33,237 nucleotides of DNA, taken from positions 1 through 33,237 of the forward strand of contig JADGGZ010000013.1 in NCBI GenBank assembly GCA_019689675.1. The letters run 5' to 3'. How positions within the stretch are numbered: position 1 is the stretch's first letter; each line of letters starts with the position of its first letter. The notes under the pieces were generated by a model. It was not told where the DNA came from, did no database searches, and saw only the letters and a program-made list of their open reading frames with translations. This document shows positions 1-8,448 of this stretch, one piece after another. Both the position numbers and the translations under genes were made by a program. This stretch comes from Rhodospirillales bacterium (GTDB lineage Bacteria > Pseudomonadota > Alphaproteobacteria > ATCC43930 > CGMCC-115725).

Positions 1-326
1 GCCACCACGAACCACATGTTGAGCGCGTCGTCGCGCTCGTAATTGTGCGCGACCTCGGGATGCGCGTTGACGAGCGCGGCGACCTCCTCGAAGCGCTCCC
101 GCGGCACGGCCATCGCGGCGAGCGTGACCGCGCCGCCCAGCCGCTCGGCGTTGTAGAGCGGCCCGAAGCGCGAAAGGACGCCCTCCGCGAGGAGGCGCTC
201 GAGGCGCGAAAGCAGCTCGGCCTCCTCGATTCCGAGCGCGGCCGCCGCATCGGCGTAGGGGCGCTCGGTCAGCGGAAACCCGCCCTGGAGCGCATCGATG
301 ATGCGGCGGTCGGTCGCGTCGATCAT
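1..326 (-). CDS. nirG: NirG-like siroheme decarboxylase subunit (3' end beyond window)
   Basis: Heme d1 biosynthesis: the Nir D/L/G/H proteins are Lrp/AsnC-like and decarboxylate siroheme to didecarboxysiroheme in the cytoplasm. The visible 108 or so residues start MIDATDRRIIDALQGG, give a winged-helix N-terminus with the family phrase ERPYADAAAALG, and continue into the NAHPEVAHNYERDDALNMWFVV segment typical of the NirD/NirG (AhbA-like) half. The start ATG (324-326) overlaps the stop of the preceding nirL in an ATGA arrangement, so the two are translationally coupled. The C-terminus lies left of position 1. G rather than D is inferred from operon order (D, L, then this gene) and similarity to the 784-1284 product; sequence alone cannot separate the paralogues firmly. 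Confidence 0.85.
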   Translation of the reverse strand, partial: MIDATDRRIIDALQGGFPLTERPYADAAAALGIEEAELLSRLERLLAEGVLSRFGPLYNAERLGGAVTLAAMAVPRERFEEVAALVNAHPEVAHNYERDDALNMWFVV

Positions 327-817
327 GCGGCCGCCTCCGTTGGGAAATAGCGTGCGCCTTCCTGCTTGAAGCGGCGCCGGCTGAACAGGACCTCGCGCGC
401 GATGTCGGTGAGCGCCGCCGCACGCGCGGCCTCTTCGACCGCCGCGCGCACGACCTCGCGGTCGCGGCCGTGGATCATCGTGAAGAGGTTGTAGCGCCAC
501 TCGGGAAGGCGCCGCGGACGGCTGTAGCAGAGCGTCACGAAGGAAAGCGCGGCGAGTCGCACGCCCGCTTCCTCGAGAAGCTCGTCCGGGACGTCCCAGA
601 CGACCATCGCGTTGGCGCCGTAGCCGAGCTCGTGATGGCGAACGACGATGCCGAGGCGCCTCACCACGCCGTCCGCGACGAGGCGCTTGAGGCGCGCGAT
701 CGTCTCCTCCTCGGAGAGCCCCGCGCGGCGCCCGAGCGCCGCATAGGGGCGCGGCACCGCCTCGAGCCCCGCCTCGAGCGCCGCTAGGAGGCGGCGGTCT
801 TCGTCGGAGAGGTCCAT
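323..817 (-). CDS. nirL: NirL-like siroheme decarboxylase subunit
   Basis: This is a 164-residue Lrp/AsnC-like protein of heme d1 synthesis, partner of a NirD-type subunit. The N-terminal half is the winged-helix part (RRLLAALEAGLEAVPRPYAALG). The C-terminal half carries CYSRPRRLPEWRYNLFTMIHG, the signature of the AhbB/NirL/NirH branch, unlike the NYERE..FNLWFVV signature of NirD/NirG. The ATG at 815-817 lies inside the end of nirD, giving a 34-base overlap; it is kept because the product aligns end to end with the family and no later start does. Its stop overlaps the nirG start. L rather than H is inferred from its place directly after nirD. Confidence 0.88.
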   Translation of the reverse strand: MDLSDEDRRLLAALEAGLEAVPRPYAALGRRAGLSEEETIARLKRLVADGVVRRLGIVVRHHELGYGANAMVVWDVPDELLEEAGVRLAALSFVTLCYSRPRRLPEWRYNLFTMIHGRDREVVRAAVEEAARAAALTDIAREVLFSRRRFKQEGARYFPTEAAA

Positions 818-1284
818 TCGAGCCTGAACCCGAGATCGATGTGGAACGCTTTGCACAGCGGCAAGTCGAGCACGGGAAGGCCGGTTCGTTCGTTGATCTC
901 GCGCAACACCGCGTCGATCCGGCTGCGGCTCGCCGCCGCGACCACGAACCAGAGATTGAAGCGGTGCTCGCGCTCGTAGTTGTGGTTGACCTCGGGGAAG
1001 GCTCCGACGAGCGCCGCGACCTCTTCGAGACGCTCGGACGGAACCGCCATCGCGGCGAGGGTCGAGGCGCCGAAGCGACCCGCCGGAAGCACCGCGCCGA
1101 TGCGGCTGATGCAGCCCGCCTCCTTCAAGCGGCGCACGCGCTCGATCACCGTCGCCTCGTCCGTCCCGAGCGCCTCGGCGATCGCCGCGTAGGGACGGGG
1201 CGAGAGCGGAAAGCCGCTCTGGAATTCGTCGAGGAGCCGCCGGTCGAGCGCGTCGAGCGCGACGGGATCGACGCCGGCGTTCAC
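784..1284 (-). CDS. nirD: NirD-like siroheme decarboxylase subunit
   Basis: This is a 166-residue AhbA/NirD-type subunit of siroheme decarboxylase, first dedicated step from siroheme to heme d1. Visible marks: winged-helix region LDRRLLDEFQSGFPLSPRPYAAIA, then FPEVNHNYEREHRFNLWFVV, then the C-terminal LPLCKAFHIDLGF. The start is the GTG at 1282-1284, because the frame is open further upstream into nirF but GTG sits 2 bases after the nirF stop with a GGGAG element overlapping that stop. The 3' end overlaps nirL by 34 bases. D rather than G rests on its position right after nirF, as in Paracoccus and Pseudomonas nir operons. Confidence 0.88.
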   Translation of the reverse strand: MNAGVDPVALDALDRRLLDEFQSGFPLSPRPYAAIAEALGTDEATVIERVRRLKEAGCISRIGAVLPAGRFGASTLAAMAVPSERLEEVAALVGAFPEVNHNYEREHRFNLWFVVAAASRSRIDAVLREINERTGLPVLDLPLCKAFHIDLGFRLEWTSPTKTAAS

Positions 1285-1286
1285 TT

Positions 1287-2450
1287 TCAGCTCCCGACCT
1301 TGAGGCCGCGCGACACCATGAAGACCCCGCTGGGGCTCTCTGCGGCAAGGCGCGCGCGCGGCTCGCCGGTATCGGCGTCGTAGACCACGATCGCCCCGGA
1401 ATCCCGCGCCGACACCCATGCTTCCTTGCCGTCGGGCGTGAACTCGATATGCATTACCGCCTTGCCCGGCACGAGGCGGCGCACCACGCGGCGGGAGGCG
1501 ACGTCGATCACCTCGACGACGTCGTTCGCGGGGTGCGCGAAGTTGACCCAGACCTCGCTCCTCCCCGGGCGCGCGACGACGAAGACGGGTTGCCCCTGGA
1601 CCGCGACGCGCCCGGCTTCGCGCCAGCCGCGCCGATCGACGAGCAGCACCTCGTGACGCCCGATCGCGGGCAACAGCAGGAGGTCGCCGATGACGCCCCA
1701 GCCGCCGAGATGCGGCATCTTGTAGACGGGAAGCGGCGCCTCGCCGCGTCCGTAGCCATCGAGAATCCGCCGTACCCCTTGTTCCGGATGCTCGAGGTCG
1801 AGCAGGGCGAGCCCGTCCTCGCCGAAGAGTCCCGCGATGTAGTGGCGCCCGTCGGGCGTGATGTTGCCGTCGTAGGGGAAGCTGCCGGCATCCTTGAACC
1901 TCGTCACCGCGGGCTTGCGCGGATCGGCGATGTCCAAGATCCAGATTTCTCCCGCTTCCCAGAGGGAGAAGACGAGGCGGTCGCCGGGCGCGGGCATGAG
2001 CCCGACGACCTTCGAGCGCTCGCCGTTGGGACCCCACACGGCCGGAATTTCGGCGAGCTCCACGAGCGTCGAGGCGTCGAAGAGCTTGACGCCCCCCGGC
2101 ACGTAGTTGGCAACGGCGACGACCTTCCCGCCCTTCGCCAGAACGCCGCCGATGCTGTTTCCGCCTTGAATCACGCGGCCGACGAGGGCGCCGCGCGCGA
2201 GATCGATCTTGCTGAGCCCGCCATCGCGCCCGAAAACGAAGGCGTAGCTCCCATCGGGCGTGAAGACGGCTGTCGCGTGCGAGAGATCGCCCAGCCCCTC
2301 GATGCGCGCGCGCTGCGTCTTCCGTTCGGCGTCGACGATCTGCACCGCGCCGCTCGCCCGCTCGACGACGAGGACGTCCGCCGCCTCGACGGCGGGCGAC
2401 GGGAGAAGGAGCGCGAGGCCGATCAGGAAGGCGACAGCTCTCGAGATCAT
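1287..2450 (-). CDS. nirF: NirF, heme d1 biosynthesis protein
   Basis: NirF acts late in heme d1 synthesis and resembles the eight-bladed d1 domain of NirS. The 387-residue product starts with MISRAVAFLIGLALLLPSPA, a signal peptide or lipoprotein-like leader ending near AVEAAD, so it should act in the periplasm. It then shows repeated beta-propeller motifs (FTPDGSYAFVFGRDGGLSKIDL, ITPDGRHYIAGLFGEDGLALLDL, FTPDGKEAWVSARDSG). The conserved region around PVYKMPHLGGWGV contains the His expected to meet heme d1 in this family. Its ATG overlaps the nirC stop (ATGA at 2447-2450) and nirD starts 2 bases after its stop. No CxxCH motif is present, which separates it from NirS and NirN. Confidence 0.93.
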   Translation of the reverse strand: MISRAVAFLIGLALLLPSPAVEAADVLVVERASGAVQIVDAERKTQRARIEGLGDLSHATAVFTPDGSYAFVFGRDGGLSKIDLARGALVGRVIQGGNSIGGVLAKGGKVVAVANYVPGGVKLFDASTLVELAEIPAVWGPNGERSKVVGLMPAPGDRLVFSLWEAGEIWILDIADPRKPAVTRFKDAGSFPYDGNITPDGRHYIAGLFGEDGLALLDLEHPEQGVRRILDGYGRGEAPLPVYKMPHLGGWGVIGDLLLLPAIGRHEVLLVDRRGWREAGRVAVQGQPVFVVARPGRSEVWVNFAHPANDVVEVIDVASRRVVRRLVPGKAVMHIEFTPDGKEAWVSARDSGAIVVYDADTGEPRARLAAESPSGVFMVSRGLKVGS

Positions 2451-2767
2451 GGAAGCCCCTCGCGCAGGGTTCGGACCAGCCACGCGGCCTCCTCCGGCGT
2501 CACCGCGAAGCGCCACGGCGGCATCGCGGTGCCGGGCCTGCCGTCGACGATCGCCTCGACGAGCGTCTCGTCCGTGCGTTCGGCGAGGCGCTCGGGCACC
2601 AGCGCGGGACCGAGCCCGCCCTTCATCGTCAGCCCGTGGCAGGAGCCGCAATCCTGCTTCAGAAGGTGAAGGAGCTCGGCCTGGCGCGCCGGCCCCGGCT
2701 CGGCCGCCCACGCCGCCGCGGTGCTCGCGGCGAGCGCGAGGGCGAGCGCCGCGGCGATCCTAGGCAC
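2447..2767 (-). CDS. nirC: NirC-type periplasmic monoheme cytochrome c
   Basis: This is a small class I c-type cytochrome of 106 residues. A signal peptide (about residues 1-22, ending AAAWAAE) is followed by the heme-binding CGSCH motif (C40, C43, H44) and a late Met in GTAMPPW (M82), the likely sixth ligand. NirC is known as an electron carrier to cytochrome cd1 and in heme d1 maturation. The GTG start (2765-2767) lies inside the last codons of nirE (8-base overlap); the frame is open far upstream, so the start rests on the signal peptide and overlap pattern. NirM (cytochrome c551) is the alternative, but position between nirE and nirF matches nirC in Paracoccus-type operons. Confidence 0.88.
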   Translation of the reverse strand: MPRIAAALALALAASTAAAWAAEPGPARQAELLHLLKQDCGSCHGLTMKGGLGPALVPERLAERTDETLVEAIVDGRPGTAMPPWRFAVTPEEAAWLVRTLREGLP

Positions 2768-3542
2768 GGCGGGCCGGAGCGGCCGGCTCGTGCCGCTCCT
2801 CCTGATGCGAGGCCGGCAGCCTCGCGAGCGCGGCAACGCGGCCGATGATGACGAGCACGGGCGAGGCGAGACGCGCGGCCGCGACCGCACCCGGCAGGTC
2901 GGCGAGCGTCGCGCGGCAGATCTGCCGCTGCGGCGTCGTCCCGTTCGCGATCGCAGCGGCCGGCGTTGTCGCCGGCAGCCCCGCCGCGACGAGCCGCGTC
3001 GCGATCTCGCCGAGATTGCCGAGCCCCATGTAGACGACGAGCGTGGTGTCGGGATCGGCAAGGCTTTGCCAGTTGAGATCGAGCGCCTCGCCGGCACGGC
3101 AATGCCCGGTGACGAAGCGCAGCCCCGTGGCGAGCCCGCGATGCGTGAGCGGGATCCCGACCTCGGCCGCGCAGCCCGCTGCGGCGGTGATGCCGGGCAC
3201 GATCTCGCAATCGACGCCGTGCGCGGCGAGATACTCCGCCTCCTCGCCGCCGCGCCCGAAGACGAGCGGGTCTCCGCCCTTGAGGCGGACGACGCGCCGC
3301 CCCGGCACGGCGAGACGGACCAGGAGCTCGTTGATCTCGTCCTGCTGCAGCGTGTGGTTGGAGGTGGCTTTTCCGACGAAGATGCGCGCCGCGCCCTTGG
3401 GCACCAATTCCATGATCTCGGGCGCGACGAGCCGGTCGTAGACGACGACGTCGGCTTCTCTGAGGAGCCGCGCCGCCTTCAGCGTCAGAAGCTCGGGATC
3501 GCCCGGGCCGGCACCGACGAGATGAACCTTGGGACGCTTCAT
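2760..3542 (-). CDS. nirE: Uroporphyrinogen-III C-methyltransferase (NirE)
   Basis: SAM-dependent methylation of uroporphyrinogen III to precorrin-2, the entry into siroheme and heme d1. The 260-residue product starts MKRPKVHLVGAGPGDPELLT and has the family landmarks VVVYDRLV, VRLKGGDPLVFGRGGEE and PLTHRG, ending after a GRVAAL segment. It is a stand-alone SUMT without the CysG dehydrogenase/ferrochelatase domain. Placement in a nir operon makes it NirE rather than a cobalamin CobA, although the chemistry is identical. It follows nirS across 69 bases holding a strong hairpin, and its stop overlaps the nirC start. Confidence 0.93.
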   Translation of the reverse strand: MKRPKVHLVGAGPGDPELLTLKAARLLREADVVVYDRLVAPEIMELVPKGAARIFVGKATSNHTLQQDEINELLVRLAVPGRRVVRLKGGDPLVFGRGGEEAEYLAAHGVDCEIVPGITAAAGCAAEVGIPLTHRGLATGLRFVTGHCRAGEALDLNWQSLADPDTTLVVYMGLGNLGEIATRLVAAGLPATTPAAAIANGTTPQRQICRATLADLPGAVAAARLASPVLVIIGRVAALARLPASHQEERHEPAAPARRA

Positions 3543-3568
3543 CTTGGGGGCTCCCCCCGAGCCGCCGT

Positions 3569-3598
3569 GCGGGCGGGACGGCTCGCCGCTCCGCCCGC
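3569..3598 (-). terminator. Hairpin between nirS and nirE (attenuator or processing site)
   Basis: A perfect 8-base inverted repeat (3569-3576 with 3591-3598) encloses a further CGGC/GCCG pair, giving a very stable GC stem-loop in the nirS-nirE gap. There is no U-run after it on the minus strand, so full intrinsic termination is unlikely. Partial readthrough or protection of the nirS message is inferred, which would let the reductase be made in excess of the heme d1 enzymes. Confidence 0.55.
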
Positions 3599-3611
3599 CG
3601 GCGCCCCGGCG

Positions 3612-5411
<1,800 letters not shown>

Positions 5412-5432
5412 TCACGGCGTCGGGTCACGTCT

Positions 5433-5446
5433 TTGAGATGGCGCAA
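5433..5446. promoter_or_regulatory. FNR/NnrR-type operator between nirS and nirI
   Basis: The sequence TTGAG-ATGG-CGCAA keeps the invariant TTG-N8-CAA core of the CRP/FNR family consensus TTGAT-N4-ATCAA. It lies in the 129-base divergent gap between nirS and nirI. If bound as a class II site (centre at -41.5), the nirS transcript would begin near 5398, with a weak GAGGAT as its -10 element and a 44-base leader. For nirI the same geometry would start transcription almost at its GTG. The binding protein (NnrR, Dnr, Nnr or FNR) is not in this window. Confidence 0.6.
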
Positions 5447-5483
5447 TGACGCGCGCGGATGAAAAACCGATTCATCCGTTCCC

Positions 5484-7562
5484 GTGAGCGTGGTTGCGGC
5501 ATGGCGGCGATCGGTCGCGGTACTGTTCGCGGCGCTGACGCTGCTTGCACAACCGCTCCCGGCGCGCGAGCTGCCCGGCCCCGACGAGATCGCCGACATC
5601 TTCCCCGGCGCGACGCGAATCGAGCCGCCGTCGGGCGAGCCGCCCGCCGCGCGCGTGCTGAGCGGCGAGCGGCTCCTCGGCTGGCTCTTCTACAGTCACG
5701 AGACGGTGCGCTCGACCGGGTTCTCCGGGCGTCCGCTCGACGTGCTCGTCGGCCTCTCCGCGGACGGGACGATCGCCGGCGCGCGACTCGTCGAGCATCA
5801 CGAGCCGATTCTCGCGATCGGCATCGACGAGGCGCGGCTCGCCGCCTTCATCGCGCAGTTCAAGGGGCGTTCGATCGCCGAGCCGCCGCGCGTCGTGGCC
5901 GGCGGGGGTCCCGGCGCGATCGACGCCATCAGCGGCGCCACGATCAGCAGCATCGTCCTCGACGACGCGATCCTGAGGTCTGCGCGCGCGGTGGCGCGCA
6001 GCCGCGGCCTTCTCGGCGCCAAGGCCGGCGCACTCGACCTCGAAAGCTTCGCGCCGCTCGACTGGTCCGCCCTCGTCGCGGAAGGCTCGATCGCTCAGCT
6101 CCGCATCGACGGCGCGACGCTGCAGCGGAGAATGCCGGAAGCGGAGTCCGGGCTTCCGCCGGACGGGACCTTCGCCGAGCTCTACCTCGCGCCTCTCGCG
6201 CCGGCGCGAATCGGGCGCAACCTTCTCGGCGACCGCGAGTACGCACGGCTCGTCGCGGAGACGCCCGAAGGCGCGACGCCCATTCTCGTCGCCGGGCGCG
6301 GGCTCTACTCCTTCAAAGGCACGAGCTTCGCGAGAACCGGCGTCTTCGACCGCGTGCAGATCGTGCAGGGGGCGCGCAGCATCGCCCTCGGCGCGGCCGA
6401 GCACCGGCGCCTCGACAGGCTCGCCGTCGCCGGCGCGCCGGAGCTGCGCGAGCTCGCGCTCTTCACCCTGCCGCCCGAAGCGGCGCTCGACATCGCGGAT
6501 GATTGGCGGCTCGAGCTTCTCGTCGCCATGCCGCGGCGCGGCGGCGGCGAGTCGACCGCCGTCTTCTCGCTCCCGTACCGGCTGCCCGGCCTCTACCGTT
6601 CTGCAGCGGCGCTGCCCGAGCCCGCATCGCTGTGGACCGAGGTCTGGAAGGAGCGGTCGCCGCGCATCGCGCTCCTCGCGCTCCTCCTCGTGACGCTCGC
6701 CGCGATTCTCGTCTTTCAGGACTGGATCGTGAAGCGGCCTGGCTTCTACACGCGGCTTCGCACGGGCTTTCTCGTCGTCACCCTGCTCTGGCTCGGCTGC
6801 TGGGCCGGCGCGCAGCTTTCGGTGATGAACGTTCTCACCTTCGTCAATGCGCTCCTGACCGGGTTCCGCTGGGACTTCTTTCTCCTCGACCCCATGCTCT
6901 TCATCCTGTGGAGCTTCGTCGCTCTGGCGATGCTGTTCTGGGGTCGTGGCGTCTTCTGCGGCTGGCTCTGCCCGTTCGGCGCGCTGCAGGACCTCATCGC
7001 GCGGGCCGCCAAGCGGCTCGGGCTTCGCCAGATCCGGCTTCCGTTCCTCCTGCACGAGCGGCTCTGGCCGCTGAAGTACATCGCCTTCGTGGGCCTCCTG
7101 GCGATCACGCTCGGATCGCTCGAGGCGGCGCAGCCTTGGTCGGAAATAGAGCCGTTCAAGACGACCATCGTCCTGAAGTTCGCGCGCGCGTGGCCCTTTG
7201 TCCTCTATGCTGTCGTGCTTCTCGCGGCCGGCCTCTTCATCGAGCGCTTCTTCTGCCGCTATCTCTGCCCGCTCGGCGCCGCGCTCGCGCTCCCCGCCCG
7301 CCAGCGGCTCTTCGAGTGGCTGAAGCGGAAGCGCCAATGCGGCACGGAGTGCCAGATCTGCGCCGCGCAGTGCCCTGTGCAGGCGATCCACCCGACAGGA
7401 CAGATCAATCCGAGCGAGTGCATCCACTGCCTCGGCTGCCAGAAGCTCTACTACGACGACACGACCTGCCCGCCGCTGATCGAGCGGCGCAAGCGTCGCG
7501 AGGCGAGGCGGGCGCGCACCGTCGCGGTCATCGACGCGCCTCGGAACGCGCCCTCGCTCTGA
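5484..7562 (+). CDS. nirI: NirI (NosR/NirI family flavin-polyferredoxin membrane protein)
   Basis: NosR/NirI proteins are membrane electron-transfer proteins needed for expression or activity of the linked denitrification enzyme. The 692-residue product has a signal-like first helix (residues 8-27) and a periplasmic FMN-binding domain with DAISGAT. That fits the ApbE flavinylation pattern Dxx(S/T)GAT, making T153 the expected covalent FMN site. About five to six membrane helices follow (from about 395 to 600), with the loop motifs CGWLCPFG (C492, C496) and CRYLCPLG (C591, C595). A C-terminal pair of 4Fe-4S motifs follows (CQICAAQCP from C623, CIHCLGC). GTG at 5484 is the first possible start after an in-frame TGA at 5460. 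NosR is the alternative; adjacency to nirS, divergent as in Paracoccus, favours NirI. Confidence 0.88.
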   Translation: MSVVAAWRRSVAVLFAALTLLAQPLPARELPGPDEIADIFPGATRIEPPSGEPPAARVLSGERLLGWLFYSHETVRSTGFSGRPLDVLVGLSADGTIAGARLVEHHEPILAIGIDEARLAAFIAQFKGRSIAEPPRVVAGGGPGAIDAISGATISSIVLDDAILRSARAVARSRGLLGAKAGALDLESFAPLDWSALVAEGSIAQLRIDGATLQRRMPEAESGLPPDGTFAELYLAPLAPARIGRNLLGDREYARLVAETPEGATPILVAGRGLYSFKGTSFARTGVFDRVQIVQGARSIALGAAEHRRLDRLAVAGAPELRELALFTLPPEAALDIADDWRLELLVAMPRRGGGESTAVFSLPYRLPGLYRSAAALPEPASLWTEVWKERSPRIALLALLLVTLAAILVFQDWIVKRPGFYTRLRTGFLVVTLLWLGCWAGAQLSVMNVLTFVNALLTGFRWDFFLLDPMLFILWSFVALAMLFWGRGVFCGWLCPFGALQDLIARAAKRLGLRQIRLPFLLHERLWPLKYIAFVGLLAITLGSLEAAQPWSEIEPFKTTIVLKFARAWPFVLYAVVLLAAGLFIERFFCRYLCPLGAALALPARQRLFEWLKRKRQCGTECQICAAQCPVQAIHPTGQINPSECIHCLGCQKLYYDDTTCPPLIERRKRREARRARTVAVIDAPRNAPSL

Positions 7563-7577
7563 TCCGGGGCGCCGGAT

Positions 7578-7591
7578 TTGTGCTGGAGCAA
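7578..7591 (+). promoter_or_regulatory. FNR/NnrR-like site ahead of the NO reductase genes
   Basis: TTGTG-CTGG-AGCAA again shows the TTG-N8-CAA core. It lies 16 bases after the nirI stop and 91 bases before the next start codon. With a class II layout the predicted start of transcription is near 7626 and the -10 position is AAGATT (7614-7619), a half-match to TATAAT. The outer bases of the half-sites deviate from the FNR consensus, so this is the weakest of the three sites in the window. Confidence 0.4.
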
Positions 7592-7681
7592 AGAACTTTC
7601 CGGGTTCCGGCGGAAGATTTTGCGAACTCTCGAAGCTCCGCGCGCGGGCACCGCCCGGCGGCGTTGCAAAGGAAGCGCGTC

Positions 7682-7855
7682 ATGGACCAGCAATCGGCGA
7701 AACACGAGAACGACGCTGACGACGGCAAGGTGCCGACGATGCAGCGCGTCCTCGACAACCCGTTCCTGCTTCTCTTCCTCGGGGTCACGATCCCGACCGT
7801 CCTCTACATCATCTGGGGCGTCATCGAGATCGCCCAGATCCCGATCGCGAAATAA
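7682..7855 (+). CDS. 57-residue single-helix membrane peptide, probable small NOR subunit
   Basis: The product MDQQSAKHENDADDGKVPTM... has an acidic, hydrophilic N-terminus of about 25 residues and one strongly hydrophobic helix (FLLLFLGVTIPTVLYIIWGVIEIAQI, about residues 28-53), ending IPIAK. A purine-rich GGAAG stretch precedes the ATG, and norS follows 38 bases after the stop on the same strand. Single-helix small subunits are known beside subunit II in B-type oxidases (subunit IIa of ba3) and in other heme-copper enzymes. That is the inferred role; no catalytic residues are visible. The 119-base gap after nirI and the site at 7578 suggest it is the first gene of its own transcript. Confidence 0.7.
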   Translation: MDQQSAKHENDADDGKVPTMQRVLDNPFLLLFLGVTIPTVLYIIWGVIEIAQIPIAK

Positions 7856-7893
7856 GCCGCGCGCATCGGCGAGCCGCTCATCTCGGAGGAAAC

Positions 7894-8448
7894 ATGGCAA
7901 TCCATCCACCGCAACAGCGCATCTGGTGGCGCGAGCCGATCGAGAAGATGGAGGTGGCGTGGATCGCCATCGCCTTCGTCTGGGGTCTGGTGATGTTCTT
8001 CACCATGATCGCCTGGCACTTCTGGGGCCAGCAGAACCTCGCCAACGAAGCGTATCGGGTCCAGCCCGAAGCCTACGTCGCGAAGGTCGAGGCGATGACC
8101 GAGCAGTACAAGGTCGGCGAGGAAGGCGACACCGGCATCGAGGTGGTGCATCCGCCGGCAGGCAGCGACGTCTACCTCCTGGCGCGGCTGTGGCAGTGGT
8201 GGCCCGTGCTCGAGCTCGAGAAGGGCAAGACGTACCGCCTGCACCTCTCCTCCGCCGACTGGCAGCACGGCTTCTCGCTCCTGCCGACCAACATCAACAT
8301 CCAGGTGCATCCCGGCTACGAGATGGTGGTCACGGTGACGCCGACGGAGACCGGCGAGTTCAGCATCGTCTGCAACGAGTACTGCGGCATCGGGCACCAC
8401 ACCATGTCGGGCAAGATCCGCGTCGTCGAAAGCAAGGGAGGCAAGTGA
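7894..8448 (+). CDS. norS: CuA-containing subunit II of an sNOR-type NO reductase
   Basis: This is the electron-entry subunit of a heme-copper enzyme. The 184-residue protein has one N-terminal membrane helix (about residues 22-44, VAWIAIAFVWGLVMFFTMIAWHF) and a periplasmic cupredoxin domain. That domain carries a full CuA set: H125, then C160-x-E162-x-C164-x3-H168-x2-M171 (CNEYCGIGHHTM). It is short, with a single helix as in B-type oxidase subunit II rather than the two of A-type. GGAGGA lies 3 bases before the ATG. The stop overlaps the norY start (TGATG). Gene order CuA subunit, catalytic subunit, SenC matches the norS-norY-senC clusters described in ammonia oxidisers. A cytochrome c oxidase subunit II is the alternative; the partner's active site argues for NO reduction. 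Confidence 0.82.
   Translation: MAIHPPQQRIWWREPIEKMEVAWIAIAFVWGLVMFFTMIAWHFWGQQNLANEAYRVQPEAYVAKVEAMTEQYKVGEEGDTGIEVVHPPAGSDVYLLARLWQWWPVLELEKGKTYRLHLSSADWQHGFSLLPTNINIQVHPGYEMVVTVTPTETGEFSIVCNEYCGIGHHTMSGKIRVVESKGGK

Noticed and set aside
784-2037. N-terminally extended version of NirD reaching into nirF
   Set aside because: The upstream part is a shadow of nirF in another frame; the GTG at 1284 after the nirF stop gives the family-length product.
5484-7562. NosR as the identity of the polyferredoxin protein
   Set aside because: NosR is the close homologue, but no nosZ, nosD or nosL lies in the window, and divergence from nirS is the nirI layout.
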